DNA of 64,000 bases from Medicago truncatula (lineage: Eukaryota > Streptophyta > Magnoliopsida > Fabales > Fabaceae): the NCBI RefSeq assembly GCF_003473485.1, contig NC_053044.1, positions 36,212,091 to 36,276,090 of the forward strand. Direction: 5' to 3'. The translations under genes were made by a program, and so were the position numbers. The notes beneath the pieces are model-generated. The model saw only the letters and a program-made list of their open reading frames with translations. It was not told where the DNA came from and searched no databases. This document shows positions 23,452 through 36,291 of the stretch, in pieces. Within the stretch, counting starts at the first letter, position 1. Every line of letters starts with the position of its first letter.

Positions 23452-24471
23452 CTGACATGTATCTCATATTGAATTAGTTCTGGTTGGTAGTCTATTTAAT
23501 TGGAAAGGTGTGGAAAAATAATATTCCACGTTAAAGTGACACTTAAGTCAGATTTTTTTCCCCCTACAAATTGGTAACTAGAGTCTTGGTTGGTTCAATT
23601 TGTGTCCTTTAAATGGAGAAAAATTCATAACCAAATATGTTTAAGCTCAACTCTTCTAATTATCCACTTTGCAAGACTCTTCTGAAAGATACGTTAAAAT
23701 GCAAAGACTTCAATGGATTTATATCCTCATGTAGAAGGTAAAATAGATGTCCAAAAAATGTGGCAGAAATTAGAATAGTTGTTTGAGCATATGAAAATAC
23801 ACCTTGTGATCCAAGATTCGACTTGGTGAGTTTTGCATGATAAAAATTGGAAATAAAAGAGTTTGTGAAGTTGTTGGTATGGGAGATGTTTGGGTTAAAA
23901 CGAGTATCGGATGCAAGCTTCAATTGAAGAATGTTAGACATGTTCTTGATATTCATCTCAAATTGATGTAGGGTAAGGCTTTGGATATTGAAGATCACTA
24001 GTGGTAGAAAAGGAGCAAAGTATAGGTGAGTGTTGTTGAAGATGTACCTTTTGATTTGTGTGATCCACACTTCGGTCACTTAAGTGAGAATGGACTCAAC
24101 ATCCTTGCGAAGAAAAACTTTCTTTCGATAAAAGGTACACCTTTAAAAATTTGCACTCATTGTTTTCCTTTCATAGTTCTGGTTCTCTCATGAAAAATTG
24201 TTAAAATCCTTTTGGGGTTAAGCAATGAAGACTGCAATAGATTTGATCAATCTTACTCCTTCTATTCTACTTGATGGCGATGTTCGAAACAGAGTGTGGA
24301 TAGGGAAATATGCATGTTATGGTTATTTAAGAGTGCTTGGTTGTAGAGCGTTTGTTCACATTCCAAGGTATAAGAGATCTAACCTTGATAGGAAATCAAA
24401 ACAAATTGTTGTGAATTTGGACTCAAATTTACACCAATACAAACTAGAGTATTACTTTTGACATATTTGGT

Positions 24472-25567
24472 TTGGCTGAGAAACACGGGTAAATTACTCA
24501 AATGTCCATCGGCAGTTAATTGCCGAAATTTTAAAGAACCAGCTGCAGTTAACTGCCGAGGAATTTCAAACCTGAAATTAAATAAGGAAATACACCTAAA
24601 TTTTCCTTAATTAAATTTAATTCTTTAATCCTTTTAAGGAATTATACATAATTATTTTTATGATTTCATTCATATGATTTTGTTGCCATAAATAAAGAAA
24701 TATGAGAGATGAATAATATCTGCAATCGGTAGTTAATGGACCTAAAATGATGATTCAATAAAAAAAATGCAACAACAAAAACGTTACAAATGATAGAATA
24801 ATTATATTTGTAATTATTAGTAATTAATTTCATTAATGTCTGTCATTTTTCATAGGTTTGACTAACCTATTATTACTTTATACTAATATTTCAGATATTA
24901 GTACTTTAATTAACATGAAAAATGCAACAACAAAAAATAAAAATGTTTGCCATCGGTAATTAATGGACCTAAAATGGTGATTCAATAAAAAAAATGCAAC
25001 AACAAAAAACATTATAAATAAAAAGAGCATTTAAGTCCTCAAAAAACATTTCAATAAGTGTAAAAATTAAGCATTTGAATATTGTTTTGCAAATTACTTA
25101 AATAAAAAAAAAATTGTGCACAATTATTTTAATGTAGAAAATATAACAACATATTATACTTTAAAAAAAATCGTTGTGCACAATTATTTTAACGATTTAT
25201 TATTATTATTTTTATTTAAGTAATGTGCAAAACAATATTCAAATGCTTAATTTTTACACTGATTTAAATGCTATTCTTATTAAGATATATACGCATAAGT
25301 ATAATACTGCAATTGTTTCAAACGTAACAAAATAATGATTGAAACATTCAAAATCAATAAATATTATTAATGACAATTTATGATTTTTGTCAAAAAAAAA
25401 AAAAAAAAAGGTTTGAGGTTTCCTCGGCAGTTAACTACCGAAGTTTTCAGTTTTCCTCGGTAGTTTACTGCCGAAGTTTTCCTCGGTAGTTAACTGCAGC
25501 CGGTTCCATAATTCGGCAGTTAACTACCGAGGGGCATTTGGGTAAATTACTAGTGTTTCTCAGCCAA
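24472..25567. mobile_element. TIR element with subterminal palindromes, about 1.1 kb
   Basis: Both ends carry TTGGCTGAGAAACAC in inverted orientation, followed by similar sequence including GGTAAATTAC. Variants of a 16-bp palindrome CGGCAGTTAACTGCCG occur at 24510-24525, 24543-24558, 25425-25440, 25458-25473, 25484-25499 and 25514-25529, clustered at both ends. No clear target duplication was found. Inserted in the Copia element after integrase. Confidence 0.65.
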
Positions 25568-25569
25568 TG

Positions 25570-26320
25570 GCAATGTGTCAACAACAATACTCTACAAACT
25601 ATGATGTATGGAGCAATAGAAAGTAGTAACCAATTTCAAAAGCAACAACAATGATAACAACACCTAGATCTAATCTAGAAATCAAAGTGAAAAACCACAA
25701 GCAAAAGATAAAGAGATATGAGAAACAAACACACCAAAGATTGTTGACCCAGTTCGGTCCAACTTGACCTAATCTGGGGGATAGATTTATCTCTTCAATC
25801 CACTATCAAAGAGTTCTTACAAAGTGATACAAATGAGTTACAAGAAATTAGCTTAAACAAGCTCACAAAGAACAAACTAATTTCTACCCATTTTTTCAAT
25901 CTCACAAAATACTCAATGATTTTCACTCACCAATGTGTTTACAATGTTTCCCAACCCAAGAGAACTCTAATCAAAGACCCTCAACCCTAAAGTTACCTCC
26001 TTTGATTTCCCAAGTTTTTCTCTCTTGAAGCTCTCTTGACCATTTTCTTCAAAAAATGAGCTGAAACACTTAAATAGTACACAGTGACAGACAAAATCGT
26101 GTCACGCCATCCAAAATCGTGTCACGATTGATGAGTACGACCAAAGGTACGACAACCTTATCCAGAAATCGCGTTACGCCTGCACAAATCGTGCCACGAT
26201 TTTGCCTTCAGCAGGAACCATACGTTCTGCCAACAAAATCGTGTCACGTCACACCACTCATAATCGTGTCACGATTATGAGTTTTCTCAGAATCTCAAAT
26301 TGAAGGCATAAACAACAACA
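25570..26320. repeat. LTR-like repeat with clustered AATCGTGTCACGATT palindromes
   Basis: Lies between integrase and RT parts of the Copia remnant. It includes GTTGACCCAGTTCGGTCCAA and ends with a cluster of AATCGTG(T/C)CACGATT variants at 26095-26106, 26115-26129, 26167-26178, 26187-26201, 26237-26248 and 26262-26276. Short CAACAACAA repeats stand at both sides. It could be a solo LTR or a non-autonomous element; not classified. Confidence 0.45.
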
Positions 26321-27589
26321 ATGTTTATTAATTGGTTATGGTCAAGTAGAGTTTGGGGCCCCAATTGACAATGAAATTATCAGAAGTTGTGATGTGATAC
26401 ATCTTGAAGACCAAAACTTGAAGATTTTGATAAATCTGATAAACATAAATATGATGCTCGAAGTTACATTGATGGTGTTCCTAAATCTCCCAATGGGACT
26501 TTTATTGATGATGGTGATATTCATGTAGATGTTGAGAGTGTTGTTGATGGCCATGTACCTCATCATGATGAGCCAGTTAAAGAAGACTCACCTGAGCCCA
26601 CCAGTTGAACTTGAGTTGAAAAGGTCTATTAAAGAGTGTCAAGTTTCTTAGATATATCCTCCACAAGAGTATGTGACAATCATTGATAGTGGAGAGTCAA
26701 ATCACTACCAAGAGGTAATTTCAAATATTGATAAAGAAAAGTGGTTGAAGGTCGCGCAAGAAGAGATGAATTCTTTGCATGAGAATCACGCATTTGAGTT
26801 GGTGAAATTGCTTAAGGGCAGAAAAGAATTCAAGAACAAATGAATGAAGAAGATAAAGACCGAAGAGAATAAGTCTCAACCAAGGTACAAAGCAAGATTG
26901 GTTGTGAAATAATTTAATTTTTGAAGAAAAATGTCTTGCCTTTGAAGAAATTTTCTCATTTTGGTGAAGATGATTTCTATTCGAGTCATTCTTGGCTTAG
27001 CATCTAGCTTGAACCTAGAAGTTGAACAACTTGATATGAAGACTATGTTTCTTCATGGAGGTATGAAGGAAGAGCTCTATATATATGGAGCAACCTAAGT
27101 GTTTCAAAGTCAAAGGTAAAGAAGAGTTTTTCTTTACATTGAAGAAAAGTTTGTATCGCGTAATGCTTGAGGCTAAGGAGGGAGGCTTGAGTCAAAGGTG
27201 AACAACTTGTAATGCTTGGTACTATCTATTCCAACAAAACACATCTTTTTGGTAGTTTATTCTATAAGATTTTGGTAGTCCATTCCATAAGATTTTTGTA
27301 GTTAAGCGTTCTTGACTTGGATCAATTTTTGGATAAGTGACCTTTTGGGAAGTCTCCTAGAAAACACGTGAATGAGAATAAAACATGCTGAAAAGACTAT
27401 TATTAGTTTGTGGAGTCGGTCGAAAATTGAAGTAAATTTTGTTGAAAGTTTATCACCATAACTTCTTCATAATACCCCAATATCAAGGAAGTATACTCAC
27501 AAGAGCTTATTGTAGGCAAAAAAATAATATAAAAAGAAAATAAAAGAGTTATGTTGAGTTGTCGATAATTCTTTCTCTCTTCTCTCTTC

Positions 27590-28960
27590 AGTTTGTGTTA
27601 ATGATGTAGTATTTTTGCATCAAACAATTGTAAGTATTTATATCGTCTCCTCAGGGACTAGTGCGATATCGCGGACCGTTCGACACCAAATATCATTCCA
27701 AGTTAAAAGATAATTGGTTGTTTGTTTTAGTAACTAAATTGCAAATGATAAAATTGAGATTAATAGGGCGTAAAACTTGTTAGGATTAGAGTTCCTTGAT
27801 CAAGCGTCACACATAACCTAATGACCATACATGGATTCTAGCTTTTCTTTGATATTATCACGTATCCCTCGACAACACTATTCGTGTCCAAACAATATTG
27901 TGAAATCAATTGTATCATTCAATCGTCGATGTCTCAAACTATTGAATGATTCAAGAGTCGATCTTATCGTTCAATCGATGATTTCTCAATCTATTGAATG
28001 ATAAGAAAGCTTTAGGTTTGGATACACAAAGTGATTATCAAAACATCGATTCCATGTCTAGAACCTATGTTTTGATAGATGGTTATTCTAAACCTAGATT
28101 CAAAAGTATTTCTCAATCACAATTAAATCAAAGATAAAGATTAAAGTGCAAGAATAACATCAATATCAAATCAAATGCTAGAACCATATATTTATAGATC
28201 AAAAGATTACATGTTAAGCTAAGATCAAGTACCTCTAATCCCAACAAAGGAGATTTAACTACTCATTGTCATGGAAGCCTTGCAAGAATGAATTGAAGAA
28301 GAAAGATTCATTACAACTTGTGATTTCTCAACAAAAGATGAAGAATCCATTCTCTATCACTCTCACTCTATGAAGAACAAGCTCTATCTCTCTCTCTAGA
28401 AATATTGTAAAATGAAAAGTATGAAAAACTAAGAGAAAACTAAGTATATCAATGAAATGGTTGAGTGGGCTATTTATAGAATTCTGATTCTGCATCTACT
28501 CGCCTCGCGAGCTCCTTCATTCGCCATGGCGAGTTGAGGTTCCTTCGCCATTGGGTTTGTGCCACGTCAGCTGTGAGAGGCTAAACCGCCCTAACTCGCC
28601 TCGCGAGTAAATTCATTCGCCATGGAGAGTAAGCTCGCCTTCCACTCGCCATGCGAGTTGAGGGCGAATGATAAACTGGTGCTCCCTGGAATTGCTCGCC
28701 TTTGAAGCTCGCCATGGCGAGTTGGAGGCGAGTGATCTTCATTTTTCAGCCTCTTTGTACTTTTCTTCATTTTTGCTTTTTGCTTGATGTCTTGAGATCA
28801 AATCCTGCGCAAATGGGTGAGGTAAGATAGATAAAGCGTAAAAGGGCAATAATCACTTATTTCTCGACTTTTCCCTCAATAACTTGCAAAACAAGTAACA
28901 AAAGTGCCTAAAATATATCATGAATTTAACACTTCCTAGCACTTATCAGTTAACGAGTTA
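27590..28960. repeat. Unclassified dispersed repeat with CTCGCCATGGCGAG palindrome cluster
   Basis: Non-coding, with pseudo-repeats of TTCAATCGTCGATGTCTCAA and TTCAATCGATGATTTCTCAA near 27910-28000. A TATTTATAG motif (28471-28479) precedes a cluster of CTCGCCTCGCGAG and CTCGCCATGGCGAG variants at 28499-28721. A TATA-like motif before the cluster would suit an LTR or non-autonomous retroelement. No reading frame recognised. Confidence 0.4.
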
Positions 28961-31900
28961 TTCTTCTCCTCATCTCCTTATTTCTGCCCCAGCAAAATTA
29001 AGAGTGTACTTAAAACCAAAGTCTCTTTTCGGTACAATGTCCTTTGTGAATTAAGAATGGTCTTAAGAGCATAGTTTCTGAAGTAAAATATTTTCACAAG
29101 AAAGGGGGGTTTGAATTGTGAACTGTTTAAAATTTGTCTGATAAAAATTTTCTTTTAATTTAACAATCACGATTAGTTTGTTAGTAAATAATAACAATAA
29201 TAATTGTGAGGTGTGTGATTTTGAACAATAAATTAAAAGTAAGTAAGGAGAGAGAAATGACACACGAAAGTTATCGTGGTTCGCCAAAGGCCGGCTACTT
29301 CCACTCCTCACACAAGTGTGAGATTATCCACTAGGTAGTTGTGTTAAATAACGTTAACCACAACTCCTCTTTTCCTTGGTCACAAATGAGTAGCCTTTAC
29401 CCTTGCTAAATCTGACTGATCTTTCCTGCAAACGAGTAAATCTATCTTCGCTTTTGTACCTAAAAGATCAAACGAGTACAAATCACCCTTGCTAGATCCT
29501 CCAGATTTTTTCCTACAAACGAGTGATTTTACCCTTGTCTTTTTACACACTTGTTACCTACAAGCTTTACAATCAATAAGAAATAACTTCTTACTTAGAC
29601 CAAAATAAAATATTTGTAGTAAAAACTAAAAAGAGCTCAAAACAAAAGAGCAATTTTTAGAACACTGAAACAAACTAAAAATGAGAGAGCTTTTGCTTTG
29701 ATGTATGCTTGAATTCTTTCTCAAAAATTCGGTGCTCATTCCTCTATCATGAGCTTGTTATTTATAGGCCACCAATTGCTCAAAACAATTTGCTCTTTCC
29801 CTTTTCCCACGTGAGGAGTGTATGGTGTATGTGTGAGATAAAACATTAGAGCTCATTCTTATTGTGTTCTCACGTGTAGCCTTTCTTCTCATTCCATTTG
29901 TTTGTGGTCCCACATATGTGTGTGAGATAGATATTTTCTCTTCTTCTCACGTGTGCCTTGTTTGATGCTTTCCAGCCAATTGTGTTTCATCCACATCCAC
30001 TTGTCATTATTTGTATGGTCCAATTTTAAGCATAATCCAAATTGGTTAGATATGAACATTTTGCCTCTAGTTCCTTTTACGGCAATAAAGCATGGATTTG
30101 TTTGTACTTGCATGCATTTTTTGATTTGAAATGTAGTGGTATTGGAGACAGAGAAAACCATTGTAAGGAAACCACTTGCTTGTATATTCGTCTTCCATAA
30201 GTTTGGGTATGTTTGGTCCAATTTTATCCAATGCTTTCCTATTCCTCAATTTCACAAAACTAAACCTTTTTGTTCCAACAATCTAACCGGGTTAGATTTG
30301 AAAAATATGAATCGAGTAAAACAATATTAAGCATTCTAACATTAGTGTAACACTACATTGATATAACTTAATCGTTCCTCAGACACGCGTGCACACATAC
30401 ACACACTTTCAAAGCAAGTGTGGTTGTTAGGGCGATATAGGGGAAAAAGGCCCATGTGGGTCAATTTAACAAACAATTATAGACCTTTGAATTTAATAAA
30501 ATAGATGGTTGGGATTTTGTGCCAAGGTAAAGTTTGACTCTCTCTCCCTCCCTCCAAGAACCATTGAATGGAAATGTATTATCGTATTAATCCGACATTG
30601 GAGCATTGAGTACAATGGACCCACTATAATCAAAAGTTTGGGAATTATATATTTAGCTGTTATCATCAAAATTGTTAATTGGTTTGCTGGTTGATTTTGC
30701 TTGATTTCATAGTAGGGGGTGCGTGTTCGATTCCCTGCCAAAAACATTTTTTGCACAAAATGTTCAAAATATAACAACCTAATTTTCCACTGCACCAACA
30801 GAAACACAATGTTATTGTCATGCCTAATTGGTATATATAGAAACCTTGGTGGGTGCCATGGGTCCCACAGGTCCCAAGGAAGATCCGCCACTATCTCTCT
30901 CTCTCAATCTTCATACTTATGTTAAAGATTACTTTTTACAACAACTTCGTTCACATGTATATCACAAACATCCTTTCTTTTCCCTTCATTCTTCATGTAG
31001 TAAAGATGTATCTTGAAGTCACGCATGACATGTGAAAATGAATATTATATATTTTAGATATATGAAGAAAATTTTGAGACCAAGATTGAGAAGTTCTTTG
31101 TTACATCTTTTAGGAAAAAATTACTTTTAAAAAATATTGCCCCTGTTTGCTACAGCTATTTAAAAAAAAAAAAAATACTTCAAATGAGAAGTTGTTAAAT
31201 ATTAAAAACGATCCTAATCACTTTTGGGACGCTTTTAAGAAGTTTTAGATGTACATGTACTTCAAAAAAAATTCTTACGAATGAAAATTTGAGAAACAAA
31301 AGTTATATGGGTTTGAATAAATTTATATATCTCTATACAAAAATTATACATCAAACCATTGTGGTTTATTGCACTTTTGTTGGAAAATAAATTAACTTGG
31401 GCCGACTTTATCACTTTCCAATTTTACTCTTTATTAAAAGTATTTTATTTACTATTTTATCTTTTTTAATATTACTTAAATTACTAATTAAAAAATAGTT
31501 AAATCTCATTAATATAGGAACAACCTCACTACAATAGGAACATTTTTTTTTTTTGAATAATAATATGAACAATATTATCTATATTGTTGATGTCATTGAA
31601 AAAGATAAATTTTATATTTGATTTGTTATACTGTTGGTGTATTTTAAAAAAATAAGCATATTGTTAGAATTTGATATCACAAACATCTACACGTATAATT
31701 TTAATCAAAATTTAACTAATTTTAAAAAAATGTTTCTTTAAAAAAAAATAAAATTGGTGTTCCTAATTTACACGTGTTAACACACTAAAAAGAAAACATC
31801 AGAGTTATAAAGCTCTTTTTTATACATACGAAGGGTTTCAAAAATCTCACACTATCATCTCTTTGAAAGTTGGACTAAGCAAACATATATGACTCTTTAA

Positions 31901-31985
31901 TAGCTCACAATACAGCACCATATAAAATACCCTTAATACAATATAAAAAACAATTAACTTTAAGTTGATAAGAGATGGCTTTTTC
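28961..31985. other. Gene-free region with retroelement-like debris
   Basis: 29080-29560 holds LTR-like sequence (AAGGGGGGTTTGAATTGTG, GTTCGCCAAAGGCCGGC). Near 30718-30745 a lone tRNA B-box-like GTGCGTGTTCGATTCCCTGC is present. 31533-31575 holds a possible micro-insertion: AATAGGAACA and AATATGAACA around T11 plus GAATAAT. Short open frames here have no convincing composition. Confidence 0.4.
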
Positions 31986-33152
31986 GAGTAAATAGTCGAT
32001 TACCCCAATGAAATTGTAAGTTTCGTCAATTATCCCCTGAAATTAACAAAACTTCAATTACCCCTCCTGAAATTGCACAACGTTGATCAATTTACCCCCT
32101 CTGTAAAATTTTCTGTTAGTTAACATGACGTTTTGCAAATACCCCCCTGAAGTTTTGTACTTATGTGCAAAATGCCTCATGAACTTGAAATTTTATATAT
32201 ATTTTTTTCTTATCCTTAAAAGTGACTGCATTATCACTGAATTGTAGAGCATATTAGCTAAGTTTTGACGGTATACAACCATATATTGACAGTATTGTAG
32301 AACAAATTGGCAGTATTTGGTAAACCCTACAATAATGTTCAAAACTCAACAATATTTACAAAACAAACATAAAAGTATTTCTTTGTTCCAACATCAGATG
32401 TTGTTTTTTCTTTTTTAAGTTGTCCTTAACCCCATTAGAGATCAAAAGGATGGTGGCTATCATGTTTTTTTATTCTCTTAAAAAAACAAAATGAAATATA
32501 CATAATATAATATTATTACCATTCCTTTGAATCCTAAATGGGGAAGAAGACCATGATTCCTTCAAGATCCTTTATAAAGTGAGAGAAGTAATAAGTTTAT
32601 GTATTTTTTCTTGAAAGTGAGAGAAGTGTGTTGATGGTGTGCACCGCTCACAATATAAAGGAAGTGGAAATTTTTGGTGTGGTTAAAATTAGCAATAGCA
32701 AAACCATATATTTTGACATGTTGATAATTGTTGGTTATGTCAATCATGTATTATTTATGTGCTTCATTATGTATGACATGTATTAGTTTTTCATCTGACA
32801 AGTGTGGTTGTACTTTACTACATTGACTTTCATATCGTTAGACTCTAATACATGGTTAATGTTTGATCGTTTAAAGGAACATATATGGTTGTATACCGTC
32901 AAAACATAGCTAATATGCTCCACAATTCAGTGATAATGCAGTCACTTTTAAGGATAAGAAAAAAATATATAAATTTTCAAATTCAGGAGGCATTTTGCAC
33001 ATAAGTACAAAACTTCAGGGGAGTATTTGCAAAACGTCATGTTAACTAACAGAAAAATTTGACGGAAGGGATAAATTGATCAACGTTGTGCAATTTCAGA
33101 GGGGTAATTGAAGTTTTATTAATTTCAGGGAGTAATTGATTATTTACTCTGA
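31986..33152. mobile_element. Long-inverted-repeat element, about 1.17 kb
   Basis: Left end GAGTAAATAGTCGATTACCC; the right end reverse-complements to GAGTAAATAATCAATTACTC. Arms pair over about 270 bp, including CAACGTTGATCAATTTA, GTTAACATGACGTTTTGCAA and CTGCATTATCACTGAATTGT. CTTTTTC occurs at 31979-31985 and 33153-33159 as a probable target duplication. The central 600 bp is AT-rich and non-coding. Confidence 0.75.
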
Positions 33153-33459
33153 CTTTTTCACACATTTTCCATGTCCCATGAGAATAGGTCGAACACAGTG
33201 GAAAGCACCAATGTGGGTTCTCGAGAATATGAAATATGGATAATTGTAAATATGAGAACCCAACTAGAGTTGATGTTCTTGGTGTCTACTTGCTATATAT
33301 AAAATTTAATTTCCTATGATTTTACCATTTTGTCCTTAAGAGTGGTATTTTTTTAATTTTCTATTTGGTGGGATGTGGTTGTTGCCACCTCACTTTTTAT
33401 GGGTGCATTTTACCATTTTACCCCTCATCAATTTTTGTTAATTATTTTATAATTTTTTT

Positions 33460-34745
33460 TATTTTTTAACTATTTTTCAATTTTTTCTCCTAAATTCAGT
33501 TGCTTCTACATTGTCATTGTGAGAGATTAAGGTATCGTTTGACCTGGTTCTTTTTTTCCAACTTCTCTACATTTTTAAGGAGAAGTTAGGCCAAACACAG
33601 TATCAATTAAATACTTACTAAAAAAAGTAATTTTTTTGAATGCATAATTGAATTGAATGAACTTTGGCCAAAAGTTGTCGAATGTTACTTTAAAAACCTA
33701 CTTCTCGATAATTTATTTCACAAGCACCTCTTTTCAATTCACACTGGAACCTTTTCTTTTATTTTTTAATATTATATTTCAATATGTTTTTTTCTTCCAT
33801 TTAACTTTATTTTATTTTATTTTTTGAACCGTTCCATTTAATTTTTTAAAGAGGTTCCATTTAATTTTATTATCTTTTTTCAAAGGAATTTTATTATTTT
33901 TTTATCACTTATATTTAATTTTAATATCGTTTAATCATCACAACCATACAAATATTTTTATTCATGTTGTCATTTAATGATACCAAATATTTTTATTTTC
34001 TTTCTTCAACCTCGCAAATACACATACACACATTAACGTTTAGTGTAATATTTGATGTCTGTCTGTCTGTTTTTTTGTTACGCTAATGCATATATTTTTT
34101 TTTTTAAATTTTTTTTCCAATTTTTATATTTTTAAAAAGTTTTAACTATTTTCCAATTTTTTTTTATTTTTAACTCTTTTCCAATTTTTTCTCTCAAATT
34201 CAGTTGTTTCTACACTGTCGTTTCATTGTGGAAGACTAAGATACCGTTTGACCCGGGTTTTTTTCAACTTCTCTACATTTTTAAGAAGAAGTTAGGCTAA
34301 AAAAGATACTTTTTTTTAATGTATAAAATTGAATGGAATGAGCTTTGGCCAAAAGTTGTTGAATGCTACTTCAAAAAACTACTTCTCCACAATTTATTTC
34401 ACAAACATCTCTCTTCGTTTCACGTTGAGAAGCTTTTCTTTTATTTTTTAATATTATATTGCAATATGTTTGTTTCTTCCATTTAATTTTTTTTGGAACC
34501 GTTCCATTTAATTTTTTTTAAGGAGGTTCCATTTAATTTTATTATCTTTTTATCACTTATATATTTAATTTTAATAGAGTTTAATCATCACAACCTCACA
34601 AATATTTTTATTCACGCTGTCATTTAATGATACCAAATATTTTTATTTTCTTTTTTCAACCTCGCAAATACACACACATTAGTGTTTAGAGTAATACTTT
34701 ATGTCTGTTTGTTTTTTGTTACGCTAATGCCTATAATTTTTTTTG
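33460..34745 (+). repeat. Diverged tandem duplication, two copies of about 620 bp
   Basis: Copies at about 33460-34110 and 34150-34745 share, in order, AATTCAGTTG, CCGTTTGACC-like sequence, AACTTCTCTACATTTTTAAG, CTTTGGCCAAAAGTTGT, ATTTATTTCACAA, TTTTATTTTTTAATATTATA, a triplet of GTTCCATTTAATTTT and GTTACGCTAATGC. A related end lies near 39470-39560. Origin unknown. Confidence 0.75.
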
Positions 34746-35126
34746 GTGTTGTATAATTCATATGATTATTTTTATAAAATTTTGATTTTAATTAAAAGTA
34801 AAATTGTAGATGTCTTTTCTTCAAAAAAAGGTCTAGATGTTTAAAAATATTATATATATATATATATATTAATTAACAAACTATGCATATCTTTTTCTTA
34901 TTCAAAAAACAAACATATATGTTTCCATGACACCAACAATGTAATAAATATAATATCATATAACATAAATTCTTATCTTTTTGAAAGACACCAAAAATAT
35001 GGTATTCTTATAACGAAATTAGTTATAGAGTATAATTGAAATAGAAAAAACCAACTACTTTGATATTATTTATGTTATTATTTCAGACTCCTTAAATTGT
35101 TTCTCCTATTCAAATATTTAACAAGT

Positions 35127-35218
35127 GTCCTCGTGAGCTTGACTCAGTTGATAGGGACAATGCATAATATATACAAGGCCCGGGGTTCAAACTCTGGCAA
35201 CCACAAAAAAAATAAAAA
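35127..35218 (+). mobile_element. tRNA-derived SINE, short form, 92 bp
   Basis: Starts GTCCTCGTGAGCTTGACTCA (A box), with GGGGTTCAAACTC as the B box and an A-rich tail. TTAACAAGT is duplicated at 35118-35126 and 35219-35227. It lacks the 3' body with CTACTTGACC seen in the 57.5-kb copy. Confidence 0.85.
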
Positions 35219-35375
35219 TTAACAAGTCATTTATATGATGATACAAATTTGTATTAATGTTACACAAAATAAACGTTATTGCGTAAATATAGTCTTTGTA
35301 AAAAAAAAATATCTTTTATTTTTTAATATTTTTAGCCTTCAGAAAATATTTTAATTCATAATAAATTCAAAGTTT

Positions 35376-35467
35376 TGTCCTCGTGAGTTTAGCTCAGGTG
35401 ATAGAAACAATTCATAAATATATGTCAAGTCCGGGGTTCGAACCGCAGACACCATAAAAAAAAAAAA
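35376..35467 (+). mobile_element. tRNA-derived SINE, short form, about 91 bp
   Basis: Head GTCCTCGTGAGTTTAGCTCA, B box GGGGTTCGAACC and a poly-A tail. ATTCAAAGTTT is duplicated at 35365-35375 and 35468-35478. Same structure as the copy 160 bp upstream but with independent target duplication. Confidence 0.85.
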
Positions 35468-36291
35468 ATTCAAAGTTTGTACAATATTTTGTCAAACAAT
35501 ATTTAACTTAAAAGTAGCTTTAAAACTAAAAAAATAAAGAAAACAAACAACTTTAGCTTCTTTCTTAAAGGCCTTTATTTTAACTTTGTTTTGAAGTAAC
35601 TTTTAGACCGTAAAAAACCTTTGCCAAACGGTATTTAAGTTCAGCTGGGAACACTGTTTCACTTTCTTCTTCATAAGAGGTCATTTTCTTCCTTTTTTCA
35701 TGGTTATGAGACCATGCATGACTTGAGTTGACTAATTTTTATGGCTTGAGGGGTTCAATTTTCGACACTGCTTTAGTTTCTGCTTCATCATATGTGGTTT
35801 TATTCCTTTTTTCATGATTCTGCATTTTAAAGTTTTTTTTTTTTTTTTCAATTGTTAGTGAATTATGTACCAGAAATTATTATGTTCCATGGCTGTAGAA
35901 AAACCTTTCTTTGTTATGGTAAGGTTTTGACACAATTGTTATTTTAGGTTTTGGTACTGTATTTGTTTTTTTTTTGTTTTTTTTTTTTTTATGCATGTGG
36001 GTTATTTTAGTTTTTGTGAGTAATCCTAAAGTTGTAACAGTTTTTATATTTGTTTTATTCTTTCCTATATCATTGAGCCGTACGAAAGTTGATTGGTGTA
36101 AAATTTTTTTGGTCATATATATTAGTGAGGTCCAGAAAGTTAATGATATCGAAATTTGTGCATTTAAGATCATATTGATTTGATGATACAAAATTGATCA
36201 CATAGAAATATGTTAGTTTCTTTCGATATCAGAATGAACAAAGGAAATAAAATGAAATGATGTATTATTGTATTTCTATATAGCACTTTCA

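Larger units (their letters stand above)
23850..27170 (+). mobile_element. Degenerate Ty1/Copia element, interrupted by two other repeats
   Basis: Plus-strand order of Copia parts: VVGMGDVWVKTSIGCKLQLK and NVRHVLDIHL (after protease); HFGHLSENGLNILAKKNFL (GAG-pre-integrase); VWIGKYACYGYLRVLGCRAF (integrase C-terminal side, about 24290-24360). After a gap of inserted DNA come the linker and reverse transcriptase: EVISNIDKEKWLKVAQEEMN, SLHENHAFELVKL, YKARLVVK, VEQLDMKTMFLHG and EEFFFTLKKSLY. Stops, frameshifts and an internal deletion between GAG-pre-integrase and integrase make it inactive. RNase H is missing. The antisense frame at 23660-24079 is a shadow. Confidence 0.8.

Noticed and set aside
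23660..24079. 139-codon minus-strand frame
   Set aside because: The plus strand here encodes recognisable Copia protease and GAG-pre-integrase segments, so this frame is antisense chance.
26095..26276. CRISPR-like array of short repeats
   Set aside because: The repeats are irregularly spaced palindromic variants without uniform spacers, in plant DNA within a retroelement-like repeat.
30493..30891. 132-codon minus-strand frame with a plausible start
   Set aside because: No recognisable domain. It overlaps a tRNA-B-box-like repeat segment and several overlapping frames on the other strand, as expected of chance.
31330..31350. TCTCTATACAAAAATTATAC as the Helitron 5' end
   Set aside because: Starts with TC after A, but would require an element of over 6 kb containing several independent insertions. 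The match is too weak without other copies to compare.
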